NCBI RefSeq assembly: GCF_000620165.1 | Contig: NZ_JHVN01000010.1 | Coordinates: 1-64,000 of the forward strand | DNA from: Anoxybacillus tepidamans PS2 | GTDB lineage: Bacteria > Bacillota > Bacilli > Bacillales > Anoxybacillaceae | Length of the DNA: 64,000 bases | Direction of reading: 5' to 3' | Shown here: positions 16,656-25,155 of the stretch, piece by piece | How positions within the stretch are numbered: position 1 is the first letter of the stretch | Layout of the letters: every line of letters begins with the position of its first letter | The notes under the pieces: generated by a model | What the model saw: only the letters and a program-made list of their open reading frames with translations | Told to the model about the DNA's origin: nothing | Database searches by the model: none | Made by a program: the position numbers and the translations under genes

Positions 16656-18155
16656 ATGAAAATTAAGGCGATCATTGGAGATACAGTGTTTACGTGTCGC
16701 GGGGAGTTGGAAATGTATTTTCAGCCGTTTCGCGAAGCCACCATTGGCACCGATTTTTTCTTTTTCTCTCCATTCGGAAAACAGCGAATGATTTATGCCG
16801 ATTGGACCGCTAGCGGCCGTTTGTACGAGCCTATTGAACGAAAATTGATCGAAGAATTAGGGCCATATGTCGCCAATACACATACTGAATCGAATATTAC
16901 CGGAACGAAAGTCACATTAGCTTACCAGTATGCAAAAGAAACGATAAAAAAACATGTAAATGCAGCACCAAATGACGTACTTCTTCCGGTAGGGGCGGGA
17001 ACCACCAGTGCTGTAAATAAGTTACAGCGTTTACTCGGTTTACGTGTGCCGGAACAATTGCGTCCTTACTTTCAAATTCCAAATGAAAAAAGGCCGGTTA
17101 TTTTTGTGACTCATATGGAGCATCACTCCAATTTATTGCCTTGGGCAGAAACGATCGGTGAAGTCATAACGATACGTCCAACGCGAACGGGTGATGTTGA
17201 TCTTGACCATTTGCGGGAGTTATTGAAGCAATACGACTATCGACCGCTAAAAATAGGCGCATTTACTGCTTGTTCTAATGTCACAGGCATTGAAACGCCT
17301 TATCACGCTCTCGCAAAAATCATGCACGAACACGGCGGCATCTGTTTTGTGGATTTTGCGGCCTCCGCTCCATATGTGCCGATCAACATGCATCCGGCAG
17401 ACCCATTGGAACAATTAGATGGCATTTATTTTTCTCCACATAAGTTTTTAGGCGGGCCTGGAAGCGCTGGTATTTTAATTTTTAATGCCCAGTTGTACAA
17501 AAACCGCATTCCAGACCATCCGGGCGGAGGGACGGTGCTATGGACAAACCCTTGGGGAGATTATAAATATATTAAAGATATTGAAACTCGGGAGGACGGA
17601 GGAACGCCGCCTTTTTTACAGACGATCAAGGCCGCGTTAGCCATTCAATTAAAAGAAAAAATGGGCACCCACCGAATGCTAGAAAGAGAAAAGGAATTAA
17701 CGAGACTGTTATTGTCACATTTAAAGCGAATTCCAGATGTTCATGTGCTAGAAGGACATCGGGAAGATCGAATGGGTATCGTTTCATTCATTGTTGAGGG
17801 GATCCATTATAACCTTGTTGTCAAATTGTTAAATGACTATTTTGGTATTCAGGTACGCGGCGGTTGTTCATGTGCAGGGCCGTATGGTCATTACTTATTA
17901 GGGATCGATCAATACGAATCAGAAAAAATCGCGCAGCAAATTGAAAGCGGTAATCTGTTACCGAAACCCGGATGGGTGCGCATCTCCTTGCATCCTATTA
18001 TGACGAACGAGGAAGTGTATGACATCATTCGGGCGATTCGCCATATTGTGCGCTACAAGGAAATTTGGAAACAACAGTATCTATATGATGAAAAGAAAAA
18101 TGAATTTTATCATTCTAATGATGATCGCCACGTTCAGCAGCTTTTTGAACTTTAA
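16656..18155 (+). CDS. Class V aminotransferase / cysteine desulfurase-like PLP enzyme
   Basis: The 499-aa product has the class V fold. The PLP Lys is in YFSPHKFLGGPGSAG, the cofactor Asp and following residues are in CFVDFAASAPYVP, and NTHTESNITG and ACSNVTGIETPYH bind substrate and phosphate. A VRGGCSCAGPYG segment near residue 408 resembles the catalytic Cys loop of SufS/CsdA desulfurases. It is longer than ordinary SufS (about 410 aa), with an N-terminal extension of about 45 residues. AGGGAGG precedes the ATG. The amino substrate is unknown. Its stop codon is part of the TTTAA target of a mini-element. Confidence 0.8.
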   Translation: MKIKAIIGDTVFTCRGELEMYFQPFREATIGTDFFFFSPFGKQRMIYADWTASGRLYEPIERKLIEELGPYVANTHTESNITGTKVTLAYQYAKETIKKHVNAAPNDVLLPVGAGTTSAVNKLQRLLGLRVPEQLRPYFQIPNEKRPVIFVTHMEHHSNLLPWAETIGEVITIRPTRTGDVDLDHLRELLKQYDYRPLKIGAFTACSNVTGIETPYHALAKIMHEHGGICFVDFAASAPYVPINMHPADPLEQLDGIYFSPHKFLGGPGSAGILIFNAQLYKNRIPDHPGGGTVLWTNPWGDYKYIKDIETREDGGTPPFLQTIKAALAIQLKEKMGTHRMLEREKELTRLLLSHLKRIPDVHVLEGHREDRMGIVSFIVEGIHYNLVVKLLNDYFGIQVRGGCSCAGPYGHYLLGIDQYESEKIAQQIESGNLLPKPGWVRISLHPIMTNEEVYDIIRAIRHIVRYKEIWKQQYLYDEKKNEFYHSNDDRHVQQLFEL

Positions 18156-18211
18156 CATACCTACCGAGAAGTCTCCCACCTCTAAATGAAATATAGGTGG
18201 GGGAGGTTCAT
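18151..18211 (+). mobile_element. 61-bp palindromic mini-element (collapsed tnpB element or PATE)
   Basis: TTTAACATACCTACCGAGAA begins it, the hairpin TCTCCCACC ... GGTGGGGGA follows, and GGTTCAT ends it. Its left part (CCGAGAAGTCTCCCACC) is identical to the left end of the complete tnpB element (57362-57378) and its right part (GGAGGTTCAT) to the right end, so it is a left-right hybrid with the whole interior missing. The TTTAA overlaps the stop codon of the upstream aminotransferase gene. Confidence 0.75.
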
Positions 18212-18292
18212 TATTTGCATATCATTTCCATCCCCGCCTTATAACAGGTACAATAAACACATACACATAAAGGAAAAAGAAGGGGAAAGCCA

Positions 18293-19462
18293 ATGAATGA
18301 GTTATATCATTTATTTCTTCGTACCGAGCGGGAACAGCAATTACAACAGCGAGCATGGGAGCTTTCTGAACAATTCCGGACGCGCGCTGCTCAACATGAT
18401 GAACAAGCAACATTTCCGTTTGATAATTTTGCCGATTTAAAAGAGGCGGGGTTTCTTTCTCTTACCGTGCCGAAGGAATATGGGGGAGAAGGCATTTCGT
18501 TATATGAATTCTTGCTTGTTCAAGAAACAATTGCTCAAGGAGACGGAGCTACATCTCTATCGCTCGGATGGCATTTAGGCATCATAATGAATTTGGCAGA
18601 ACAACAAAAATGGCCTCGTGCGGTATTTGAGGGCATATGCAAAGAAATTGTTGAAGACCAAATTTTGTTGAATAGCGCGCACTCCGAAGCGGCGACAGGA
18701 AGTCCAGCGCGCGGCGGAAAACCGGAAACAACAGCGGAAAAGAAAAACGGCCGCTGGCGAATTTCAGGACGAAAGACGTTCACATCGCTTGCGCCTGCGC
18801 TTGATTACTTTATTGTATCGGCAACGATCAAAGAGACGGGAGAAGTCGGGAATTTTCTCGTTCCCAAAACCGCTCCGGGCCTTCGTATTGCTGAAACATG
18901 GAATACGCTAGGAATGAGGGGAACAAGAAGCGATGATTTAATTTTAGACGAGGTTGAAGTCGAGGAAGAAGCGCTCGTGGAATTCATTCATGCATCAAAG
19001 GCAAAAGGCCAAGCGCAAGGATGGCTTCTCCACATTCCAGCTTGTTATTTAGGAATCGCGATGGCGGCGCGGAATGAAGCGATTGAATTTGCCAAAACAT
19101 ATGAACCGAACAGTCTGTCACATCCGATTGCTGAAGTTCCAGAAGTGCGACGAAAAATTGCCCAAATCGATTTGGAACTGATGACGGCCCGTCATTTTAT
19201 GTATGCGGTCGCCGACCAATGGGACCGCGATCCTGCGAAACGGCCTGAAATGAAAGAAGAACTGGCGGCAGTAAAGTATGTGGCGACCAATACCGCCGTT
19301 CATGTCGTCGATTTAGCGATGCGCATTGTCGGCGGTCAAAGTTTGTTTACGTCCAATCCGTTGCAGCGCTATTACCGCGATGTGCGCGCCGGGCTCTATA
19401 ATCCGCCCGCAGACGATATTACCTTGTCGATCCTAGCTAATCGTGCGTTGAGAGAAAAATAA
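18293..19462 (+). CDS. Acyl-CoA dehydrogenase family flavoenzyme
   Basis: The 389-aa product has the acyl-CoA dehydrogenase layout: N-terminal helices (KEYGGEGISLYEFLLVQE), middle beta domain (GRKTFTSLAPALDYFIVSA and NTLGMRGTRSDDLILDEVEV) and C-terminal helices (MRIVGGQSLFTSNPLQRYYRDVRAG). It binds FAD and oxidises an acyl-CoA or a related substrate. The helix that normally bears the catalytic Glu reads PLQRYYRDVRAGLYNPP, closer to the monooxygenase-like DszC/SfnB side branch than to classical dehydrogenases, so substrate and reaction are uncertain. AAGGGGAAAG precedes the ATG. Confidence 0.8.
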   Translation: MNELYHLFLRTEREQQLQQRAWELSEQFRTRAAQHDEQATFPFDNFADLKEAGFLSLTVPKEYGGEGISLYEFLLVQETIAQGDGATSLSLGWHLGIIMNLAEQQKWPRAVFEGICKEIVEDQILLNSAHSEAATGSPARGGKPETTAEKKNGRWRISGRKTFTSLAPALDYFIVSATIKETGEVGNFLVPKTAPGLRIAETWNTLGMRGTRSDDLILDEVEVEEEALVEFIHASKAKGQAQGWLLHIPACYLGIAMAARNEAIEFAKTYEPNSLSHPIAEVPEVRRKIAQIDLELMTARHFMYAVADQWDRDPAKRPEMKEELAAVKYVATNTAVHVVDLAMRIVGGQSLFTSNPLQRYYRDVRAGLYNPPADDITLSILANRALREK

Positions 19463-19470
19463 CGCAGTTC

Positions 19471-19515
19471 AAAGAGCACATGTATTAGGAGACCTAAATA
19501 TGTGTGCTCTTTTAG
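19471..19515 (+). terminator. Terminator after acyl-CoA dehydrogenase gene
   Basis: AAAGAGCACA (19471-19480) pairs with TGTGCTCTTT (19503-19512), followed by TAGTT. Confidence 0.7.
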
Positions 19516-19528
19516 TTAGCAGTATTTC

Positions 19529-19557
19529 AAATTATTTTTTAACTATGTATTAAATAG
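19529..19557 (+). other. Ter4, putative RTP-binding replication terminator (weaker)
   Basis: AACTATGTATTAAATAGTT matches the Ter core CTATGTACYAAAT with one or two mismatches, in the same orientation as the others. It lies between converging genes. Confidence 0.6.
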
Positions 19558-19597
19558 TTGTTCTCGATGAACCTCTTCCACCCTTTCTTGGAGGGTT

Positions 19598-19632
19598 AAA
19601 AAAATCGTTATCCCAATGGCTTGGGATAACGA
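19598..19632 (-). terminator. Terminator of the speE-like gene
   Basis: TCGTTATCCCAA (19605-19616) pairs with TTGGGATAACGA (19621-19632); read on the minus strand it is followed by TTTTTTT. Confidence 0.85.
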
Positions 19633-19643
19633 TGAATGAGCGA

Positions 19644-20513
19644 CTATTCAAGCTCTTTCCGCATGAACTCCGGCAGTTGGAAGCATTGCTTCAATACCGC
19701 TTCGTTCACGTATTTCGTATCATTTGGCAGAGATGCCGTTTCTGGAAGCGAAAGCGGAATGCTAGAGCCGATAGTAAAGCTCCATAGCCCGCCAGGATAT
19801 GTCGGCACCGTCGCCGTATAAACCGCCACATGCGGGAATAATTGACGAATGTTAGCATGCGTTTGTTTTAAAATGTCTAAATGGAAAATAGGCGATTGGC
19901 TTTGGCACACCATAAGACCGTCATCTTTCAAAGCGCGCCGGACGCTTGCATAGAAATCGTAAGAAAAGAGCGCTTCTGCAGGGCCGACAGGATCGGACGA
20001 GTCAATAATAATGATATCGTATACGTTCTCACGCTCTTTTACAAATGCTACTCCGTCCGTGTAAATGAAGCGAACGCGCGGATCCGATAAATTTCCAGAA
20101 ACAGCTGGCAAATGCTCTTTACATGACTGTACCACCATTTCATCAATCTCAACCATGTCGATCTGTTCAATATGAGAATATTTCGCCGCTTCCTTTGCTG
20201 CCCCGCAATCGCCGCCGCCGATGATGAGAACCTTCTTGGCAGATGGATGCAATTGCAATGGGATATGTGAAATCATTTCGTTGTAAATATGTCCATCGAT
20301 AGACGTCGTTTGCACGACTCCGTCTAATACGAGCATACGACCAAAATCATATGAGTCCAAAATCATGACATGTTGGAAAGCTGATTGCTGTGAGAAAATA
20401 ACGTCTTTAATGCGGTAGCTAATTTTTAGGTTCTCACGGTCATCCTCGGTGAGCCAAAGATCTCCGTTTTCGGTTTTGAGATAAGGCGGTAGTGAATCTT
20501 GTAGTTGTTTCAT
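19644..20513 (-). CDS. speE: Polyamine aminopropyltransferase (SpeE-like)
   Basis: The 289-aa Rossmann enzyme transfers an aminopropyl group from decarboxylated S-adenosylmethionine to a diamine such as putrescine, or agmatine in some thermophiles. Motifs: SAFQHVMILDS, LVLDGVVQTT, VLIIGGGDCGAAKEA (cofactor loop) and IIIDSSDPVGPAEALFS (catalytic Asp). The cofactor loop reads GGGDCG rather than the usual GGGDGG, and the C-terminus is shifted from canonical SpeE, suggesting a paralogue with altered substrate. The start has GGGAGG a few bases upstream. Monocistronic with a strong terminator. Confidence 0.85.
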   Translation of the reverse strand: MKQLQDSLPPYLKTENGDLWLTEDDRENLKISYRIKDVIFSQQSAFQHVMILDSYDFGRMLVLDGVVQTTSIDGHIYNEMISHIPLQLHPSAKKVLIIGGGDCGAAKEAAKYSHIEQIDMVEIDEMVVQSCKEHLPAVSGNLSDPRVRFIYTDGVAFVKERENVYDIIIIDSSDPVGPAEALFSYDFYASVRRALKDDGLMVCQSQSPIFHLDILKQTHANIRQLFPHVAVYTATVPTYPGGLWSFTIGSSIPLSLPETASLPNDTKYVNEAVLKQCFQLPEFMRKELE

Positions 20514-20592
20514 TGCAACCTCCCTCAGTTAATTCCCGTTTTTTCGCACCTTTCTAATAGTAATATATTTTGGGCAATGTGACAAACCTTTC

Positions 20593-20748
20593 TTATTGCC
20601 CAGTGCCAGATGAGTGCATTCCGCCACCTGAAGTGTCCGAAGACTGATTCCGCTTCTCTTCTTTTTCTTGACTATTGTTTCCACAGCCCGCAAGTAATGT
20701 AGCTATAAGAAACGTAACGGATAAAAGAGACAACCATGTTTTTTTCAC
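20593..20748 (-). CDS. Small secreted lipoprotein
   Basis: A 51-aa product read from GTG at 20748 behind AAAGGAGG. It begins with KKTWLSLLS, a hydrophobic stretch and the lipobox LLAGC, so Cys22 would be lipidated after signal cleavage. The mature part is only 30 residues, charged then Gly/Ser-rich (EKEEKRNQSS, SGGGMHSSG). It lies 15 nt past the stop of the FAD oxidoreductase gene and probably shares its transcript. Function unknown. Confidence 0.75.
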   Translation of the reverse strand: MKKTWLSLLSVTFLIATLLAGCGNNSQEKEEKRNQSSDTSGGGMHSSGTGQ

Positions 20749-20763
20749 GATATGTTCCTCCTT

Positions 20764-22103
20764 TTATTGATTTTGTAATCGTCTGGCCACCACCGCTGCC
20801 GCTCTTTCCCCTGATATCACGGCTCCTTCCATCGTAGAAAAATATGGCTGACGTGTATAATCTCCAGCGAGAGTTAGTCCTGAAATCGGTGTTTGCTGGG
20901 AAGGACGAAGATGATCATGTCCAGGCGCGAGTGAATGAAAGTCTTCCGTATGGGAAACAACACGGTAATCTGTCATATGTGTTTGTAGCGACATGCCAAT
21001 TTTCTCCGCATCTTGACATACGATTTCCATGATTTCTTGAGAGGATCTCGAGAGAAACTGCTCTGGTGCGGCCAAAATAATAGACAACCGTCCCGGTATA
21101 TGGCGAAATGTTGTCCGTGACTGTTCAGCGAAACTCGCAAGACATGTAAGAGGGGCGAAAGTCGTTCGGTCATAAGGGCGCAAAGGTCTGTCTGTATGAA
21201 TTTGTACAGTGACGGCCGACATGGTTGGAAGCGTAAACAATGAAGCAAATGCTGGATGACTCGAAAAGTATGGCGCTAGCAGTTTTTTAGCGGCCCCTAA
21301 AGTTGTTGCTAGGATCGTTTCCTTCGCCCGAATCGTTTCGCCATTGGCGCTTACTCCACTAACGCGTCCGTTTTGCATCAGGAGTCCATCTACTTTCATT
21401 TCTGTAAGAATGATGCCGCCTTTTGCCTCAATTGCCTTTACAATAGGCAGTACCATCACATCTGTCATTCCGCCTTTAAAGGCGCCGATTCGCATTTTAT
21501 AAAATCGAGGGATCGCCGGTTTCATTAAACCAAAAAAGACATAGGCCGAAAACTGTTCAATGGGCAAAAAGAAAATTCCCGTTGTTAACGGTCTTAATAA
21601 TAAGTCGATTGCTCGATCGGAAACACCGTGCCGTTTTGCGTACTCATACACACTGAACTGATCCAATGCTCCTGGTCGAATGATACAGTCATAAAGTCCA
21701 TGAATAAAAAAGGGAGCAATGAGGTCTTGTCGCGGAAACCGACCAGCTCATGGTTGTCAATGATTCCTCTTAAGAAGCGCAAAGGAGCGAAAATAGGCGC
21801 GATTCCGAACGTGCCGAAAGTGTCTCTGTCCTTTATAATATCGATTTCTTTTTCCCAATATAAAATCTCATTTAAACCAACACCGACACTTTGCAGGAGT
21901 CGTGGCAAAGCTCGGTAATAGCCGATAAAACGGTGAAAGCCAGATTCGACCCCCATTCCGTTGTCGTTCCATGATGCGGTACGTCCCCCGACAATCGGTT
22001 CGCTTTCTAATATGATGACTTTATATCCTTGTCGGGCAAGGTACCAGCCGCAAGTAAGACCAGCTAAACCTGCTCCTATAATGACGGCATCTTGCTCTTT
22101 CAT
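20764..22103 (-). pseudogene. FAD-dependent oxidoreductase (HpnE / phytoene desaturase-like), frameshifted
   Basis: The N-terminal frame from ATG at 22103 (GGTGGAG upstream) shows the FAD-binding AVIIGAGLAGLTCGWYLA and the GG doublet VGGRTAS. It runs to SLLPF near 21700, where a T6 run puts the rest in another frame: the continuation reads FIHGLYDCIIRPGALDQF, then a full C-terminal half ending with GLTLAGDYTRQPYFSTMEGA, the second FAD contact. Together about 445 residues, the normal length for amine-oxidase-fold enzymes such as hydroxysqualene dehydroxylase. One base in the T-run explains the break; decay, slippage or sequencing error cannot be separated here. Confidence 0.75.
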
Positions 22104-22195
22104 GAATAACTCCACCTTCAACCTGTATTTGCTAGTAGTATGCCGCCGTTTACTAAAAATATAAAAAGGAACCGTCCTTGCTATAGAACGGTTCC

Positions 22196-22639
22196 TCATG
22201 AAGAGAAGTGGCGAAAAATCGTCTGTAAATGCTGTTTGTTTGAAAGCAGGTCAGCTAATGTATAGGAATCTAGTACACGCAAGAAGGCTTCTAGCGCCTC
22301 GTGAAGCACGTGTCTAAGTTGACAGACGGGAACGATCACACAGTGGCTGCCGTGGGCAGCAAAACATTCGACAAGCGACAAGTTATCTTCAGTATGGCGT
22401 ACAACCGTACCGATCCGAATGTCCTCCGGTTTTTTCGCGAGGCGAATGCCGCCGTTTCGTCCACGAATCGTTTCGATAAATCCATGTTTTCCGAGTTCGT
22501 ACACGATCTTACTTAGATGGTGTTCAGAAATCGAGAACACCCGAGAAATTTCTTTAATATTCGTTTTTTCTTCTGGCTCAAGCGTCCCTAAAAAAAGAAG
22601 TACGCGCAAAGCATATTCAGTATAGTTGGTTAACTGCAT
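22196..22639 (-). CDS. nsrR: Rrf2-family nitric-oxide-responsive repressor
   Basis: The 147-aa winged-helix regulator begins QLTNYTEYALRVLLFLG. The recognition region is SISEHHLSKIVYELGKHGF with RGRNGGIRLAK as the wing. Three Cys in VECFAAHGSHCVIVPVCQL have the spacing of the NsrR iron-sulfur ligands. It is divergent from hmp, its usual target, and a palindrome sits between them. The ATG at 22639 has AAAGGTG upstream; a GTG three codons earlier is the alternative. NO binding to the cluster would release DNA and induce hmp. Confidence 0.9.
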   Translation of the reverse strand: MQLTNYTEYALRVLLFLGTLEPEEKTNIKEISRVFSISEHHLSKIVYELGKHGFIETIRGRNGGIRLAKKPEDIRIGTVVRHTEDNLSLVECFAAHGSHCVIVPVCQLRHVLHEALEAFLRVLDSYTLADLLSNKQHLQTIFRHFSS

Positions 22640-22780
22640 TTTTTTCACACCTTTAAATGCTTGGTTCGTTACTCATTTTACCATAACTTCATATTGATTG
22701 TAACAGAAAACGAAATGTGAACATTTTGTTAAAGATGTATTTGAAATATTGCTTTTTAAAGATGCTCTATGGTTCAATAA

Positions 22781-22801
22781 ACATGTATACAAAATACATG
22801 T
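22781..22801 (+). promoter_or_regulatory. Candidate NsrR operator at the hmp promoter
   Basis: ACATGTAT-ACAAA-ATACATGT is an inverted repeat with 8-bp arms and a 5-bp centre, 19 nt before the hmp start. It resembles ATGTAT-type NsrR sites of Bacillus. Confidence 0.65.
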
Positions 22802-22819
22802 TTTGTGAGGGGATTATAG

Positions 22820-24058
22820 ATGAGCCAAACTACATCACTACTAAGCAAAAAAACGATTGACATCATTCAATCAACGGTTCCTGTGTTAGAGCAATACGGA
22901 GAACAAATTACCAAACGGTTTTATCAGCTTTTATTCTCTAAACATCCGGAGTTGTTGAACATTTTCAATCATGCGAACCAACAACAAGGGCGTCAACAAA
23001 AGGCGTTGGCCGCTTCTGTCTATGCGGCTGCAAAGCATATTGACAATCTAGAAGCGATCTTACCGGTCGTGAAGCAGATTGCCCATAAGCATCGCAGCTT
23101 AGGTGTCAAAAAAGAGCACTATCCAATTGTTGGTCAGCATTTATTGTTGGCGATTAAAGATGTGTTGGGGGACGCAGCAACAGATGACATCATTGAAGCA
23201 TGGAAGGAAGCATATGGAGTCATTGCAGACGTATTCATTCAAGTGGAAGCGCAAATGTATAAAGAAGCGGAATTAAAGGCGGGGGGATGGAAAGATTTCC
23301 GCAAATTTATCGTACAGAAAAAAGTAAAAGAAAGTGCGGTTATTACATCGTTCTATCTTGTACCTGAAGACGATGGAACGATCAGTGACTTTTTGCCGGG
23401 ACAATATGTGAGTGTAAAAGTGAACATTCCTGGAGAAACGTATACACATATTCGTCAATATAGTTTATCGGATGCCCCAGGGACTGGATATTATCGAATT
23501 AGCGTCAAACGTGAGGCGGCGACGGAGGATCGGCCAGCCGGTATTGTTTCTAACTATTTGCACGACTGTGTGAATGAAGGGGATGTTCTTGAACTAAGTG
23601 CGCCTGCTGGTCATTTTACGCTTGATATGACAAAAGAAACACCAGTCGTATTCATGAGCGGTGGTGTGGGAATCACGCCGCTGTTGAGCATGGCGAACAC
23701 ACTCGCAGCAAAACAGCCAGAGAGAAAAGTCACATTCATTCATGCGGCGGTTAACGGCGAGGTTCATGCGTTTGATTCACATCTGGTCCGCCTAGCGGAG
23801 GAAAAGGAAGCATTGCGTTATTACGTCTGCTATCAATCCCCTTCGGACACGGATCGTCGTCACCCGCATTTTGCGAAAGAAGGGTATATCGATCTAGCGT
23901 TCATTCAGTCGGTCGTACAGCATCCAGATGCAGATTTTTACTTCTGCGGCCCTATCCCGTTTATGAAAACCGTCTATCAGGCGCTTAAAGAATGGGGCGT
24001 ATCAGAAGAGCAGATTCATTATGAATTTTTCGGTCCAGCCGGCGATTTAACGAAATAA
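22820..24058 (+). CDS. hmp: Flavohemoglobin, nitric oxide dioxygenase
   Basis: The 412-aa product has a globin domain (residues 1-140; LLNIFNHANQQQGRQQKALA, proximal His in VKQIAHKHRSLGV), an FAD domain of ferredoxin-reductase type (HIRQYSLSDAPG, residues 210-221), and a C-terminal NAD(P)H domain (VFMSGGVGITPLLSMA, DFYFCGPIPFM). It converts NO and O2 to nitrate in the cytosol. Length is standard. GTGAGGGG precedes the start. The adjacent nsrR and palindrome indicate NO induction. Confidence 0.95.
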   Translation: MSQTTSLLSKKTIDIIQSTVPVLEQYGEQITKRFYQLLFSKHPELLNIFNHANQQQGRQQKALAASVYAAAKHIDNLEAILPVVKQIAHKHRSLGVKKEHYPIVGQHLLLAIKDVLGDAATDDIIEAWKEAYGVIADVFIQVEAQMYKEAELKAGGWKDFRKFIVQKKVKESAVITSFYLVPEDDGTISDFLPGQYVSVKVNIPGETYTHIRQYSLSDAPGTGYYRISVKREAATEDRPAGIVSNYLHDCVNEGDVLELSAPAGHFTLDMTKETPVVFMSGGVGITPLLSMANTLAAKQPERKVTFIHAAVNGEVHAFDSHLVRLAEEKEALRYYVCYQSPSDTDRRHPHFAKEGYIDLAFIQSVVQHPDADFYFCGPIPFMKTVYQALKEWGVSEEQIHYEFFGPAGDLTK

Positions 24059-24068
24059 GCGAATTTAC

Positions 24069-24104
24069 AGGCATCTTCCGAGTTTGAGGAAGGTGCCTGT
24101 TTTG
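24069..24104 (+). terminator. Terminator of hmp
   Basis: CAGGCATCTTCC (24069-24080) pairs with GGAAGGTGCCTG (24088-24099) with one mismatch, followed by TTTTGG. Confidence 0.75.
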
Positions 24105-24128
24105 GTATGATAAGGACAAAGGAGAGTG

Positions 24129-25085
24129 ATGAATATGGGTTATGAGCTAGCTACGTTTGCCGGTGGCTGTTTTTGGTGCATGGTCGCTCCATTTGAAGAC
24201 CAGCCAGGCATTATGAAGGTTGTCTCAGGGTATACCGGAGGACATGCTCCCAACCCTACATATGAAGAAGTGTGTACACATACAACAGGTCATTATGAAG
24301 CGGTGCAAATTACGTTTGATCCGGCTGTTTTTCCGTATGAAAAGCTACTCGAGATCTATTGGCGGCAAATTGATCCGACTGATGACGGCGGGCAATTTCA
24401 CGACCGCGGCGCTTCTTATCGAACAGCGATTTTTTATCATAATGAACAACAGCGTCGTTTAGCCGAGCAATCGAAACGAGAACTTGAAGCAAGCGGCCGT
24501 TTTTCCCAACCCATTGTGACAGAAATTTTGCCTGCTTCTACGTTTTATCCGGCAGAGGAGTATCACCAAAACTATCATAAAAAAAATCCGATCCGTTACA
24601 AGCTGTACCGGATCGGGTCCGGAAGAGAGGCATTTTTGAAACAACATTGGCGCGATAAGAAAAGAGAGGAACTGTTGCGGCAAAAACTTACCCCGCTTCA
24701 ATTCGAAGTGACCCAACGAAACGGAACCGAGCCCCCGTTTGACAATCCGTACTGGAATAATAAACACCCTGGCATTTATGTCGACATTGTGTCAGGGGAG
24801 CCCTTGTTTAGCACGCTTGATCAATTCGATGCTGGATGCGGTTGGCCGAGTTTTACGAAGCCGCTTGCGCCGGAAAATATAAAAACGGAACTCGATGTGA
24901 GTCACGGCATGGTTCGGACAGAAGTGCGCAGTCGCGAAGCCGATTCGCATCTAGGCCACGTCTTTAACGACGGTCCAGCGCCAACCGGACTTCGCTATTG
25001 CATCAACTCGGCAGCTTTGCGTTTCATTCCAAAAGAAGATTTAGAAAAAGAAGGATACGGACAATATGTCTATTTATTTGAGTAA
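24129..25085 (+). CDS. msrAB: Fused peptide methionine sulfoxide reductase MsrA-MsrB
   Basis: The 318-aa fusion repairs both epimers of methionine sulfoxide. MsrA occupies about residues 5-155, with catalytic Cys in [15 protein letters not shown] and [15 protein letters not shown]. MsrB occupies about 175-310, with [16 protein letters not shown], the [11 protein letters not shown] motif and catalytic Cys in [12 protein letters not shown]. The MsrB part lacks the two CxxC zinc pairs, as in other Bacillus fusions. The start may be ATG 24129 or 24135; AAAGGAG lies just upstream of both. Confidence 0.93.
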   Translation: MNMGYELATFAGGCFWCMVAPFEDQPGIMKVVSGYTGGHAPNPTYEEVCTHTTGHYEAVQITFDPAVFPYEKLLEIYWRQIDPTDDGGQFHDRGASYRTAIFYHNEQQRRLAEQSKRELEASGRFSQPIVTEILPASTFYPAEEYHQNYHKKNPIRYKLYRIGSGREAFLKQHWRDKKREELLRQKLTPLQFEVTQRNGTEPPFDNPYWNNKHPGIYVDIVSGEPLFSTLDQFDAGCGWPSFTKPLAPENIKTELDVSHGMVRTEVRSREADSHLGHVFNDGPAPTGLRYCINSAALRFIPKEDLEKEGYGQYVYLFE

Positions 25086-25087
25086 AA

Positions 25088-25117
25088 AACGGTTGGCATT
25101 CCAACCGTTTTTTTGTA
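25088..25117 (+). terminator. Terminator of msrAB
   Basis: AAACGGTTGG (25088-25097) pairs with CCAACCGTTT (25101-25110), followed by TTTTTG. Confidence 0.85.
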
Positions 25118-25155
25118 TGATGATGAAAAATTGAAAAAAGAGGGGGAGATTGGAT

